This document shows positions 8,965-18,846 of a stretch of 64,000 nucleotides of DNA, one piece after another. The stretch is from JBGQAS01 sp963699305 (lineage in GTDB: Bacteria; Chloroflexota; Anaerolineae; Anaerolineales; Anaerolineaceae): positions 558,001 to 622,000 of the forward strand of contig OY969431.1 of the NCBI GenBank assembly GCA_963699305.1, in the 5' to 3' direction. The notes beneath the pieces are model-generated. The model was not told where the DNA came from. It saw only the letters and a program-made list of their open reading frames with translations, and did not search any database. Every line of letters begins with the position of its first letter. Position 1 is the first letter of the stretch. A program made the position numbers and the translations under genes.

Positions 8965-10320
8965 ATGTTCGATCTTCCAGATAACGAAATTCTACCCCTT
9001 TCATTAAAACATAACTTTTGGACATGGTCTGCCCAGGCAAAAGTTAAGCCTATTCCGATATCCAAAGCTAAAGGTGTGTATTTTTGGGATACGAATGGAA
9101 AACGTTATCTAGATTTTAATTCGATGGTCATGTGTGTCAATATTGGGCATGGCGATCAGCGGGTCATCGATGCAATCATCAGGCAGGCAAAGGAATTGGC
9201 TTTTGCAGGACCAGGAATGGCAACAAAACCGCGAGCACTACTTGGAAAAGCGCTCTCGGAAATAACCCCCCAGGGTCTGGAAAAGTATTTATATACCTTG
9301 GGTGGGGCGGATGCTAATGAAAATGCAATTAAACTTGCAAGAGCATATTCAGGCAAATTTAAAATCCTGACCCGTTACCGCTCGTACCATGGAGCGACCT
9401 ATGGTGCTATGGCACTTACCGGCGACCCACGCCGGCATATGTGGGAACCGACCATTATGCCGGGTGTTGTCCATTTTCTTGACCCATATCGATATCGCTC
9501 CACATTTCATCGGGTGAATCCAGAAATATCTGAAGAAGATTTCACATTGGATTATCTGAATCATCTGGAGGAAATTATCCAGTTTGAAGGTGCAGATACT
9601 ATCGCTGCGATCTTGCTGGAATCCGTGACTGGTACAAATGGGATCATTATCCCTCCAAAAGGGTATATGGATGGTGTTCGGTCGTTATGCGATAAATACC
9701 ATATCGTGATGATTTGCGACGAAGTCATGAGTGGGTTTGGTAGGACAGGAAAATGGTTTGCTGTCGACCATTGGAATGTCAGACCGGATATCATGACCAT
9801 GGCAAAAGGCTTGACCTCTGGATATGCGCCACTTGGTGCGGTGGCAATGAAAAATGAAATTGCAGCAACTTTTGATAACAAAGTTTTCGAAGGTGGATTG
9901 ACCTTTAACGGTCATCCTATTTCACTGGCTGCTGCTTTGGCAGTCATCGAAGTGATAAAAGAGGATCACCTCGTAGAGAATGCCTGGGAAATGGGAAAGG
10001 TTATGTCCGATATGCTTGCTGAATTAAAAGACAGGCATCCATCGATTGGTGAATATCGCTCGATTGGACTTTTTGGTGTCATCGAATTAGTCAAAAATAG
10101 GAAAACCAAGGAGCCAATGGCGAAATTTAACCAATCCAGTCCTGAGATGGTTGCATTCAAGAATTCATTATTGGATAATGGCGTCTTTCTATACACACAT
10201 TGGCATACTGTCTTGTTGATTCCTCCCTTGATCATCACACAGGAGCAATTGGCGGAAGGGTTTTCTGCATTGGATAAAGCTCTTGCCATCACAGATAAGG
10301 CAACTAAAGAAGGTAAATGA
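8965..10320 (+). CDS. Class III PLP-dependent aminotransferase
   Basis: A 451-residue fold-type I aminotransferase of class III. The PLP lysine is Lys281 in TMAKGLTSGYAPLGA, the pyridine-binding Asp is Asp252 in CDEVMSGFGRTG, and SYHGATYGAM is the conserved aromatic/His segment. The family includes omega-amino acid:pyruvate, taurine, beta-alanine and diaminobutyrate transaminases, and substrate choice cannot be read from motifs. A GGAG Shine-Dalgarno precedes the start. It is nine bases downstream of the cyclase-family hydrolase and 42 bases before trxB. Confidence 0.86.
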   Translation: MFDLPDNEILPLSLKHNFWTWSAQAKVKPIPISKAKGVYFWDTNGKRYLDFNSMVMCVNIGHGDQRVIDAIIRQAKELAFAGPGMATKPRALLGKALSEITPQGLEKYLYTLGGADANENAIKLARAYSGKFKILTRYRSYHGATYGAMALTGDPRRHMWEPTIMPGVVHFLDPYRYRSTFHRVNPEISEEDFTLDYLNHLEEIIQFEGADTIAAILLESVTGTNGIIIPPKGYMDGVRSLCDKYHIVMICDEVMSGFGRTGKWFAVDHWNVRPDIMTMAKGLTSGYAPLGAVAMKNEIAATFDNKVFEGGLTFNGHPISLAAALAVIEVIKEDHLVENAWEMGKVMSDMLAELKDRHPSIGEYRSIGLFGVIELVKNRKTKEPMAKFNQSSPEMVAFKNSLLDNGVFLYTHWHTVLLIPPLIITQEQLAEGFSALDKALAITDKATKEGK

Positions 10321-10362
10321 ATCTTTTACCATTAAACGCATCTGATATACAGAGATCAACCC

Positions 10363-11325
10363 ATGCCTGATAAACAAATACTATCTCAAAAACCATTGAA
10401 TCAAACAAAACCAAAAGTTGAAAAACTGATCATATTAGGATCGGGACCTGCTGGGTTTTCTGCTGCTATCTATGCAGCGCGGGCAGAACTAAAACCCGTC
10501 CTCATCACTGGTATTGATTTGGGTGGACAGGCCGCGCTGACAAATACGATTGAAAATTATCCGGGTTTTCCAGATGGGGTCGGTGGTTACCAATTGGGAG
10601 AATTGCTGAAGAAACAAAGTGAGAAGTTTGGTGCCAACGTCGTTCTAGATTCTGTCCTGGAAGTCAAATTAAAGCAGAAACCTTTTCTTATTCGAACGGG
10701 TGGTGAACAATGTTATCCGAAAGTTTGATTATTGCCACAGGCGCAAGTCCTAATCACCTCAATGTGCCAGGCGAAAAAGAATTCGTTGGAAAAGGTGTAT
10801 CTTATTGCGCCACATGTGACGGATGATTTCTTTAAGGGAAAAAACGTTGCTGTAGTGGGCGGGGGAGATAGTGCACTCGAAGAAGCATTATTCCTTACGA
10901 GGTTTGCTTCCCACGTGACGATCATTCATCGGCGAAATGAATTTCGGGCAGGCGCGATTCTTCAAAGACGAGTGAAAGAAGAAAATAAAATATCAGCTAA
11001 GATGAACAAAACTGTTGTCCAAATTAATGGTGAAGATAAAGTCCGTGGTATCACTATCCTTGATACAATTTCAAACAAACGATCGGAGATAGAAGTAGAT
11101 GGAATATTCATCTTTATTGGGCATACTCCAAACACATCCTTGTTCTCAGGACAGCTCGACATTGATGAGAGGGGATATGTGAAGATCGATTCGAAAATGC
11201 AAACAAGTATTCCTGGAGTATTTGCTGCAGGTGAGGTGGCAGATCCGGATTATCGACAAGTTGTCACCTCTGCAGGCATGGGAGCAGCTGCTGCCATACA
11301 AGCAAATCGATTTCTTTCAAAATAA
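10363..11325 (+). pseudogene. trxB: Thioredoxin reductase, two compensating frameshifts around the CATC active site
   Basis: The three parts together make a complete low-molecular-weight thioredoxin reductase of about 321 residues: FAD-binding GSGPAGFSAAIYAAR, the redox motif CATCDG, NADPH-binding GGGDSALEEA and the C-terminal FAAGEVADPDYRQ with AGMGAAAA. The first part (to about 10720) and the last part (from about 10825) are in one frame. The middle (LIIATGASPNHLNVPGE through CATCDG, Cys codons at 10806 and 10815) is one frame off. The lesions therefore lie near 10715-10730 and 10823-10826 and cancel. The N-terminus is about 20 residues longer than usual. TrxB reduces thioredoxin with NADPH; a sequencing error is more likely than true loss. 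Confidence 0.85.
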
Positions 11326-12496
11326 CAGAAAAAATCCAGACTTTCTCCGGGATTTTTTATAGTTTATGGTGTGGGAGATGATTATCCCTAGCCCTGACCA
11401 TATGAAAACTCGCGGGGCGCTGACAACACCCGCAGAAGCCCAAATTGGCAGACCTTGTGTATTCGTTCCAGTTTGGCGGACAGGCTCGACATACCAGCGG
11501 ATCACGTGTGGAGTAGTATCCAAAGGACGGAAACTGGCGCTGATGATGTAGGATGTATCTGCTACATAAACGACAAGCTTCCGACCGCACTTCGGTTACA
11601 TCTTCGATGGTTACCATGTAGGATTCATTTTGCCGTAGGGTGCCGACAGATGCCCACTGTAAAGTTACAGAATCGTCCGATCCCGCTATGGTGCACCATC
11701 CACTGGTAACAGTAAATTTGCAGCCGGGTATGGTGGCGGGGTTGTGGGAGTGGGGGTAGGTCCAGGGGTTGGAAGTCGTTCACAAAGTGGAATTTGGATG
11801 GTTGTTCCCAGGTACACAATATCGGAGGTTAAACCATTCCATTTCTTTAATCCTTCGATACTAACCGCATAGTTGGCTGCGATTGCTTGTAACGTATCAT
11901 TTTCTTAGACAACATAGGGCAATTGATCACAGGCGATCTGGGTTGCTTGCGATCCTGAAAGAGTTGTGGTTGGAGCCGGAGTAAGCGTGTATGTGGGTTG
12001 TGGAATTAACAGTACATTTCCCGGGGCGATGATGCAGTTTGGCGACAGCTTATTCATGTCGATAATGCTTTGAACCGATACTTTATAATACGCAGCCAGG
12101 AGAGAACATGTATCCTGCGATTGAACAGAGTATTCAATAGGAGGCAAGGGAGTGGCAGTCGGTTCTGGCGTTGGAGTGGGCGTCTCAGTAGGTGTTACAG
12201 TGATTGTGGGTGTTAGAGTTGCAGTGGCTGTAGGAGTCGGCTCAACAACGCAGCCAGTACCGCGCAATAGAGTATAAGCAAGACCAGCTCCCAATGCCAG
12301 AATAATAATTAATAATCCTATTGCAATGGGGAGATTCAATGTTAATGAAGCAACTTTAGGAGCTTACGGCTTTTTCAGTCTGAGCTTTACCTGAAGGTGT
12401 GAAATAACGGCCGCAAACAGAACAACGCGTCGCATTTTCTTGAATCTTTGCACCGCACGTAGGACAAAACTTGGAAGGTGAATTATCTGGACTCAT
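11317..12496 (-). pseudogene. Zinc-ribbon / membrane anchor / double LysM protein, broken in several places
   Basis: Pieced together from several frames. An ATG at 12496 begins a zinc ribbon (CPTCG and CSVCG). A frameshift near 12360 follows, then a transmembrane helix (IGLLIIILALGAGLAYTLL), a Thr/Pro-rich linker and a first LysM (EYSVQSQDTCSLLAAYYKV). An in-frame TAA sits at 11905-11907 exactly where the second LysM (ENDTLQAIAANYAVSIEGL) begins. A final beta-rich region (VIRWYVEPVRQTG) is reached through two more shifts near 11690 and 11595. The last frame stops at 11317, but the true end may be the TAG near 11388. LysM binds peptidoglycan. The ordered domains suggest a cell-wall-binding membrane protein in life; the number of lesions means I cannot tell decay from poor sequence. 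Confidence 0.65.
11328..11362 (+). terminator. Possible terminator after trxB
   Basis: AAAAAATCC and GGATTTTTT flank a twelve-base spacer just after the trxB stop. The stem is AT-rich and short, and it could also serve the opposing LysM gene. Weak. Confidence 0.4.
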
Positions 12497-12604
12497 ATTA
12501 TTAACCAATAACCGGGATAATCCCCGGTCAAGAAAAAATTATACCATACGAACCTGTCAAGGTAATTTTGGCAATAAAAACAACCTTATGATATGCTTTT
12601 AGCG

Positions 12605-13818
12605 ATGGATTTTATTAAGTCTTTACGTGCACATTCCTTTTTGTAAGCAACGTTGCGAATATTGCGATTTTAGTACCTTTGCCGGGAAAGATTCCTTGAT
12701 CCCCGCTTATATCGATGCTTTGGAAAAAGAGATAACCCTCTTTGGAGAAAAAAGTGCCTGTTTGGGCATTGTTCATACCGTATATTTTGGAGGGGGAACG
12801 CCAACCTTGATTCCCCCGAAAAATTTCAAATGTCATCTAAATACGATTCGTCAATCCTATCAAATGACTTCTGATGTGGAAATTTCCATTGAGGCAAATC
12901 CCGGGGCGGTAGAAATTACTCAATTATGTCAATTGAATTCATTTGGAATCAACCGGATCAGTATAGGGGCGCAATCGTTTAATACGGATGAATTGAAACT
13001 ATTGGGCAGGATTCCATAACCAGAATGAAATTCGGATTGCATTTCAAAATGCTAGGGAGGCTGGCTTTTCCAACATAAATCTTGATTTGATTTTTGGGTT
13101 ACCCAACCAATCTCTGGAAGCATGGGAACACAATTTGCTGGAAGCGATTAAGCTTGAACCTGAACATCTGTCTTTGTACGGATTGTCAATTGAAGACAAT
13201 ACACCATTATCCAGAGCAATCAACAGTGGGTCGCTTGAAAGACCTGATCCAGATCTTGCCGCGGATATGTACGATTGGGCGTCTGATATTTTACAAAAGC
13301 ATGGTTACGAGCAATATGAGATTTCAAACTGGTCAAAGAAATCACAGCCTTCTGACCAATATCGATGTAAGCATAATTTACAATATTTGGCATAATCAAC
13401 CCTATTTGGGATTTGGCGCATCAGCCCACAGTTATTACGAGCATATGAGGGTCGTAAATGTGCGTGATATTGAAGAATATATCCATGTAATGGAAAAAGC
13501 CAACAGCCTTTAAGGAATCAGTCAGTCCTGCTTTAGCGGAAAGGCAAGCGCTTTCTCAATGGGATGAAATGGAAGAAACAATGATGGTTGGTCTGCGCTT
13601 TTTAACGGAGGAAGGGGTTGATAATTTGAGGTTTAAAGATTCGTTTCAATAAAACAATAGACGATTGTTTTCATCCACAAATCGAAACCTTGATTGGAGA
13701 AGGATTATTGGAAAGGAAAGGGAAAAATCATCAGGCTTTACGATTAACAACCAAAGGTAGATTGTTGGGAAATCGGGTATTTAGAGAATTTATTGGCAAT
13801 AAAGCGATTGTCGAATAG
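12605..13818 (+). pseudogene. hemW: HemW-like radical SAM protein, at least five frameshifts
   Basis: Joining frames gives a HemW/coproporphyrinogen-III-oxidase-like protein of about 400 residues. It has the radical SAM cluster motif FCKQRCEYCDF (CxxxCxxC), YFGGGTPT, EANPG, RISIGAQSF, GLPNQSLEAWEHNL, YEQYEISNW, YLGFGASAHSY and the C-terminal winged region. Apparent one-base lesions: an extra A near 12617 (which would restore the ATG at 12605), an extra C in ATTCCATAAC at 13011, an extra T near 13386, and others near 13508 and 13645. HemW is a heme chaperone related to HemN. Every lesion leaves conserved coding on both sides, which favours sequencing error over old decay. Confidence 0.82.
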
Positions 13819-13825
13819 ATTTTAA

Positions 13826-14854
13826 TTAATCGACCAGCACACGTGTGCCATACCCACGTTCTCCATTTTATCGCCGAGAAAAATAGGGGTTGACCAGCGG
13901 AATAACCAGAGGGCTTCACTAGGACGCATATTCACACAACCATGACTCATGGGTACACCATAATTATCGTGCCAGTAGGTGCCGTGAAAAGCCACGCCGG
14001 TTTCGGGAACAAAAAATGTCCAGGGAACCCAGGCAGGACATAAGCTTCGTAATCGGAGGTTAATTCACCGGAGCCCATATGCTTGGATGGCATTTTTGAC
14101 TCAATGTGGAATTCGCCTTTTGGAGTATCGGTTGATATTCCGCCATCCGGAGTAGAAGAGCCAGCTAAACCGGAAGATATCCGGGTCTTGAAAATTAGAT
14201 TATCGCCTTCATATGCAGTTAATGTCTATGTAGGGATGGAAACTTCAATTCTCTTCTGGTATTCATCTCGATCTATCGCTAAAGGAGAGTATTCATCCGG
14301 TGATATGATTCGTAGATCTTCCGTCCGGGCATAATATTGCGTGTTATCCAATAATTCATCTTTGACCACGTACCAAGGATCGCCATCTGGACCAACTTCG
14401 ACACCTGTCACCCAATGGGTGGACTGATAATACAGACGATACATTTTTTCCCAATTCCCGCGCGCATCCTTCCACATGGTCTGTGTATAAGGGACGGTAA
14501 TTTCAGCAAGAAAACCCTGTTTTGGGAAAGTTGTAACAAGTGGATTGGACCGATATCGAACCGGTTGGAGGTGTGCACTATGAATATACCCTCCCCAGAC
14601 ACGGTACCATCTTCTGTTAAAGTCAGTGGGTACTCCGAAGTAACGGGATAATATGTATGTATCACGTCATCCCGGTAGTGCTGATATAGGATGATGCTTT
14701 CGTCTGAAGGCATGCTGTATACGCTCACCTCGTGTGAACCTACTCTTACCAAGCCTGTAGCAACACCGGGAGAGTTGAGTCGTGGCTTGCTTTTGGCAAG
14801 GATTCCAGCAGACGCAACCAGACCTAATTTTATGAATTCCCGTCGGTTTATCAT
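13826..14854 (-). pseudogene. Tat-exported L,D-transpeptidase (YkuD domain), broken by stop and frameshifts
   Basis: The N-terminus has a twin-arginine signal (MINRREFIKLGLVASAGILA). The C-terminus carries the YkuD catalytic block: HGTYWHDNYG followed by MSHGCVNM, with the Cys nucleophile. The middle (YYQSTHWVTGVEVGPDG, GLAGSSTPDGGIST) is typical of actinobacterial and Chloroflexota enzymes that make 3-3 peptidoglycan cross-links. Lesions: a frameshift near 14587, an in-frame TAG at 14226-14228 where Gln (CAG) would be expected, a frameshift near 14028, and another near 13845 just before the ending TRVLVD. It converges with hemW, eight bases between stops. Confidence 0.8.
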
Positions 14855-14862
14855 TTAATAAA

Positions 14863-14868
14863 ATTATA
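14863..14868 (-). promoter_or_regulatory. Putative -10 box (TATAAT) close to the L,D-transpeptidase start
   Basis: On the minus strand TATAAT ends eight bases before the ATG at 14854, with no Shine-Dalgarno in between. If real, the transcript would start at or within a base or two of the ATG (leaderless). No clear -35. Confidence 0.35.
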
Positions 14869-15018
14869 CTTTGGTTTCAAACTTATTCGGTTATGCGAAA
14901 AAACATGTCAATTTTGACAGCTAGTATTTAACTCAAGCAGATGGATAATATCATAAGAAAGCTTCATATAGGCACTAATCTTGCAACATATTTGACATCT
15001 CGATTAGAGGAGTTGATC

Positions 15019-15861
15019 ATGATACTCGGTATTGATGTAAGTCGATGGGATCTTAACATTAAGTGGGATATTTTAAAGTCGAGCGGAATTGAATTTGCGT
15101 TCTGCAAGGCAACCCAGGGAAATTATCTTACCGATCCTACTTTGAAACCTAATATGGAGGGGGCTGCTAAAACCGGCATGGTGGTTGGCGCGTATCATTG
15201 GTGCGATCCCACCGTTAGTACCACCCGACAGGCTGATTATTTTCTTGATGCAATCAGTGACGTAAAATACCATTTTCTTGCCGTTGATATGGAACAATAT
15301 TGGGCGGATTGGAACGAATGGCGGAAAAAGGATATTAATAATATTCTTTCAGGTAAACAAATCAGTGAAAATGCACGAATTATCGTCAATGAAATCAAAA
15401 AACGTACTCCTGTCCCTGTTATCGTTTATACAAGCCCATGGTTCGTGGATGAATACGCCCGACCATCCGTTGATTGGTTAAAAGATACTCCACTCTGGCT
15501 GGCTCATTACCCTTTTAAATCTGGCAGGGTGAAAACAACGTGGGAAGAAATGAAAGTTAAATATAAACCCACTACAATTACTCCCCGGCTTCCATCAGGG
15601 ATTAAAACATGGAATTTCTGGCAGTTTACCGGTGATAAGTTTGTCCTTCCGGGTTGTGATTCTGCACTCGATATTAACTATTTCAATGGTGAACTCAACG
15701 ACCTGCGCAAGATGGTGGGGATAAAAGTAGAAGAGAGTGAACAAAGGCCTAACCCTGATGAATCCATCAAACCTTTGACGGCTGATGAAAAAATAGCAAA
15801 CCTCGAAAAGAAGGTTCAAAAACTGGAAGAAGAAGCCATAAAACACGGATGGATCATCTGA
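15019..15861 (+). CDS. GH25 muramidase-like protein with C-terminal coiled coil
   Basis: A 280-residue GH25 (lysozyme-type) hydrolase that cuts peptidoglycan between MurNAc and GlcNAc. The fold begins GIDVSRWD, and the catalytic Asp/Glu pair is in FLAVDMEQYW. FAFCKATQG, VGAYHWCDP, YTSPWF and FWQFTGD are further family landmarks. The start at 15019 is chosen for its AGAGGAG Shine-Dalgarno six bases upstream and because the fold begins directly after it; an upstream in-frame ATG (14941) would add 26 residues without a signal peptide. The last 30 residues form a charged coiled coil. No export signal is visible, so its route outside is unclear. Confidence 0.83.
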   Translation: MILGIDVSRWDLNIKWDILKSSGIEFAFCKATQGNYLTDPTLKPNMEGAAKTGMVVGAYHWCDPTVSTTRQADYFLDAISDVKYHFLAVDMEQYWADWNEWRKKDINNILSGKQISENARIIVNEIKKRTPVPVIVYTSPWFVDEYARPSVDWLKDTPLWLAHYPFKSGRVKTTWEEMKVKYKPTTITPRLPSGIKTWNFWQFTGDKFVLPGCDSALDINYFNGELNDLRKMVGIKVEESEQRPNPDESIKPLTADEKIANLEKKVQKLEEEAIKHGWII

Positions 15862-15875
15862 CATATAATTCATGC

Positions 15876-17693
15876 ATGTCAGAGAAGCAACAATATCAAA
15901 TTATTTTTGAACCGGTTGGAAAACGAATTTCAATAAATTCTTATGAGACAATCCTAGATGTAGCGAGAGCTGCAGGTATTGATCTCGAATCTGTATGTGG
16001 TGGGGAAGGTACTTGCGGACTTTGCCGTATTCGACTGATTAAAGGCGAACTCACGGGTTTCACCAGCTCAGAACTAGAATGCATCAACGAGTCTGATCGA
16101 AGGGCAGGTGTTCGTTTAGCATGCCAGGTTCATCCCATTGGCGATACCATCATCGACATCCCGGCACAGTCCTTGACCGCTCTTCAGAGGACCCAGGTGG
16201 AGGGTGTCGAGTTACAATATCAAAAGGACCCTCCTGTATTTCCAATCGCTCTCCAATTAAAAAAACCAACCCTAAAAAACCTTGATTCGGACGAGACACG
16301 CCTCAGATCCAGTTTACAGAATTCCGGCTATTTCAATGTGCAGATTTCTTTGGAAATATTTAAAAGTGCATCGGAGATTTTTCGCGAAAATGACTGGAAG
16401 GTAAAAGCTGCATTACGCCATTCCAACTTTGGAATTTCGATTGGCGGATTGGTATCCCGTAAGAAGCATCTTTGTGGGATCGCAGTTGATATCGGTACTA
16501 CCAAGCTTGCCATGTACCTTGTTGATTTGGAAACTCATGCGACTCTGGCAAAATTGGGTCAAATGAACCCTCAAATTCCATATGGTGAAGATGTTGTCAG
16601 TAGAATCGCCTATTGCAATAAACATGAAGAGGGGAGAAAGATTCTTCAATCTGCGCTGATAGGAACTTTAAATGCAATGATTGAGGAATGTTGCACAACT
16701 GCAGGGGTCGATCATGAATGCATTGTCGAGTTCGTTGCTGTCGGCAATACTGTCATGCACCACATCTTTTGTGGACTCCCCGTTCGCCAATTGGGTGAAG
16801 CCCCATATTTGCCCGCCGTGTCAGATCCTCTGGAATTCCAAGCTGAACAGATAGGTTTGAAAATTTCACCGGGGGTACATGTATATCTCCCCCCTAATAT
16901 CGCAGGGTATGTTGGTGCAGATCATGTATCCATGCTGTTAGCCACAGATGCATGGAAATCACGTAAAGTAACCATCGCCTTGGATATTGGAACCAATACT
17001 GAGATAAGTTTGATATCGGGTGGTCAACATTTTTGTTGTTCCTGCGCATCCGGACCTGCCTTTGAAGGGGCTCACATATCTGCAGGAATGAGAGCTGCAA
17101 AAGGAGCGATTGAGCGTGTTAAAATCTCGGGAGAAGATATTCAAATCAAGGTCATTGAAGATACAAAACCTGTGGGAATTTGTGGATCTGGTATTCTCGA
17201 TTGTATATCAGAGATGGTCAATCAGCATATAGTGGATACACGTGGTAGTCTCTCTAGATCTGATAAAAGAGTGAGCAGTAATGGATTTCAAATCTGTGAT
17301 GGAAGATCGAGTGGGATCAACAAACCCTTATACATTACTCGTGAAGATATCAATCAAATTCAATTAGCCAAAGCAGCCATCCAGGTAGGGTGGGGAGTGT
17401 TACTTGAGAAAGCGAAACGGACGAAAGAAGATATAGACACATTCATCATCGCAGGAGCCTTTGGGTCATATCTTGATGTAGAAAGCGGAATCAGGGTTGG
17501 AATGCTGCCCGATATTCCAGTTAACAAATTTCGACAAGTAGGTAACGCTGCAGGTATGGGTGCATTACAGCTCCTGCTTTCCTTACGCAAACGGAAAGAA
17601 GCTCAAAAAATCTCACAGAGAGTTTCATATGTGGAATTGACCACCTACAAGAGATTTATGGACCGTTATCTGGAAGCACTCTATTTCAAGTAG
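15876..17693 (+). CDS. RACo-type ASKHA corrinoid-protein activase with N-terminal 2Fe-2S domain
   Basis: The N-terminal ferredoxin-like domain has Cys in CGGEGTCGLC and later in LACQ (numbering from an ATG at 15849: Cys50, 56, 59, 92), the 2Fe-2S ligand pattern. The rest is the DUF4445/ASKHA ATPase: GIAVDIGTTKLAMYLVDL, NPQIPYGEDVVSRI, VAVGNTVMHHI, IALDIGTNTEI, CCSCASGPAFEGAHI and VGICGSGILD. Such proteins (RamA, RACo) use ATP to reduce inactive Co(II) corrinoid proteins to Co(I). A B12-binding corrinoid protein lies 3.3 kb away on the opposite strand (20995-21645) and is the obvious client. I chose the ATG at 15876 because the nine residues before it do not match the fold; the ATG at 15849 is an alternative that overlaps the GH25 gene. 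Confidence 0.86.
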   Translation: MSEKQQYQIIFEPVGKRISINSYETILDVARAAGIDLESVCGGEGTCGLCRIRLIKGELTGFTSSELECINESDRRAGVRLACQVHPIGDTIIDIPAQSLTALQRTQVEGVELQYQKDPPVFPIALQLKKPTLKNLDSDETRLRSSLQNSGYFNVQISLEIFKSASEIFRENDWKVKAALRHSNFGISIGGLVSRKKHLCGIAVDIGTTKLAMYLVDLETHATLAKLGQMNPQIPYGEDVVSRIAYCNKHEEGRKILQSALIGTLNAMIEECCTTAGVDHECIVEFVAVGNTVMHHIFCGLPVRQLGEAPYLPAVSDPLEFQAEQIGLKISPGVHVYLPPNIAGYVGADHVSMLLATDAWKSRKVTIALDIGTNTEISLISGGQHFCCSCASGPAFEGAHISAGMRAAKGAIERVKISGEDIQIKVIEDTKPVGICGSGILDCISEMVNQHIVDTRGSLSRSDKRVSSNGFQICDGRSSGINKPLYITREDINQIQLAKAAIQVGWGVLLEKAKRTKEDIDTFIIAGAFGSYLDVESGIRVGMLPDIPVNKFRQVGNAAGMGALQLLLSLRKRKEAQKISQRVSYVELTTYKRFMDRYLEALYFK

Positions 17694-17749
17694 AAAACAA
17701 TTCAATTTTCTATTACAATATCCCGATTCAGATCCCTTTGCGTGGATGA

Positions 17750-18709
17750 ATGATGATAAAAAGATTGAGACATATCGTATTGTGTTTTGTTGCTATATTT
17801 TTCTTCGTATCATGCACAAATGGTGTGTCGAATCCTTTACTTGTTCAATCAGTTGAACCTGTAACTCCGGATCCGACCGCTTCACCGACTCATGACCACA
17901 ATCCGGTAATAACGGTTACTCCGAGCCCCACCGATTTACCATCTGCGACAGATGATTTAAGATTACCTCCCGAGCAATGGCGTGATTGGCCAATTGTCCC
18001 TATTGTTTCTGAACGAGTTAAGCAAATATACCGGGTTGGATTGGTAAATGGCAACGATCCACATGCATTTTCAAAGATCGGTGATTGTCAAAACGTTGTT
18101 TCGTTATTTCTTGGGACCTTTGATCGGACAGGGAGTTATACTCTCGGCAATGAATTTGATTACCTCCAATCGACAATCGATCATTTTAAAGGTTCCTGGA
18201 TCCGGCAAAGCATCGCTGGATTTTATGGCTTTAACGCAGCTTCAGAATTAAACCCAATTTTCAATGACCCCAAGCAATGCAACGCAGATGAAACACCTGT
18301 TGCATGCGAGGTGAGATTACATAAACCAAGTCTTGCTATCATCAGCCTCGAAACATGGTGGGGGAATGACACAAAAGATTATGAAAAGTACATGCGTCAG
18401 ATTCTGGATTTCCTTATAGAGGAAGGTATTGTTCCAATAATCGGAACCAAAGCTGATAACCAGGAAGGGGATAACAGCATCAATTTCACCATTGCAAAAC
18501 TGGCTTACGAATATGACATTCCCATGTGGAACTTCTATGCTGCTGTTCAGAATTTGCCGGGTAAGGGTCTGACGGAGGACGGTTTCCATTTATCTTTTGG
18601 TCAGAACCGCTTTGACATTCCTGTTGAAATGCGTTCTGCCTGGCCATGGAGAAATCTTACAGCGCTACAATCCATCGATGCTGTCTGGAAATTTGTGAGC
18701 CAAGAATAA
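17750..18709 (+). CDS. SGNH/GDSL-hydrolase-like lipoprotein with Cys at the nucleophile position
   Basis: A 319-residue lipoprotein with lipobox FFVSC (Cys22) and a Thr/Pro linker of about 45 residues. The SGNH blocks are visible: block I KIGDCQN near residue 113 (Ser of GDS replaced by Cys, codon TGT), block III WWGND, and block V DGFHLS with the catalytic Asp and His. SGNH enzymes are esterases or acetyl transferases acting on polysaccharides and lipids. It is predicted to be tethered to the outer face of the membrane. It sits between the activase and the pyrophosphatase with small gaps and shows no functional link to either. Fold call good; activity uncertain because of the Ser-to-Cys change. 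Confidence 0.72.
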   Translation: MMIKRLRHIVLCFVAIFFFVSCTNGVSNPLLVQSVEPVTPDPTASPTHDHNPVITVTPSPTDLPSATDDLRLPPEQWRDWPIVPIVSERVKQIYRVGLVNGNDPHAFSKIGDCQNVVSLFLGTFDRTGSYTLGNEFDYLQSTIDHFKGSWIRQSIAGFYGFNAASELNPIFNDPKQCNADETPVACEVRLHKPSLAIISLETWWGNDTKDYEKYMRQILDFLIEEGIVPIIGTKADNQEGDNSINFTIAKLAYEYDIPMWNFYAAVQNLPGKGLTEDGFHLSFGQNRFDIPVEMRSAWPWRNLTALQSIDAVWKFVSQE

Positions 18710-18846
18710 TCCTCCCATCTAAGAACAATTGAGATGATTAGGGATTTAGATAGTGTATAATTCGTGCTTGTGCTTATGCCCTGGCGGGGTTTTTGGCAGG
18801 GTAATATTTTTCAAAATTTGAAAATTTATTGTGGAGTCGAAACCGG

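Noticed and set aside
10715..10826. Programmed ribosomal frameshifting in trxB (and by analogy cpaF)
   Set aside because: The shifts occur without slippery heptamers plus downstream structure, come in cancelling pairs, and hit genes not known to use frameshifting. Indel errors explain them better.
12170..12240. Tandem repeat in the region of GT-rich triplets
   Set aside because: It is the codon-level signature of the Thr/Pro linker in the LysM protein, not an independent repeat.
14226..14228. Stop-codon recoding (TAG in the transpeptidase, TAA in the LysM gene, TGA in tadB)
   Set aside because: All three stop codons are hit, and the same codons end intact genes in this window, so no single reassignment fits.
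18761..18846. Riboswitch in the hppA leader
   Set aside because: There is a weak CCCTG/CAGGG pairing, but nothing matching a conserved riboswitch core; too little to call.
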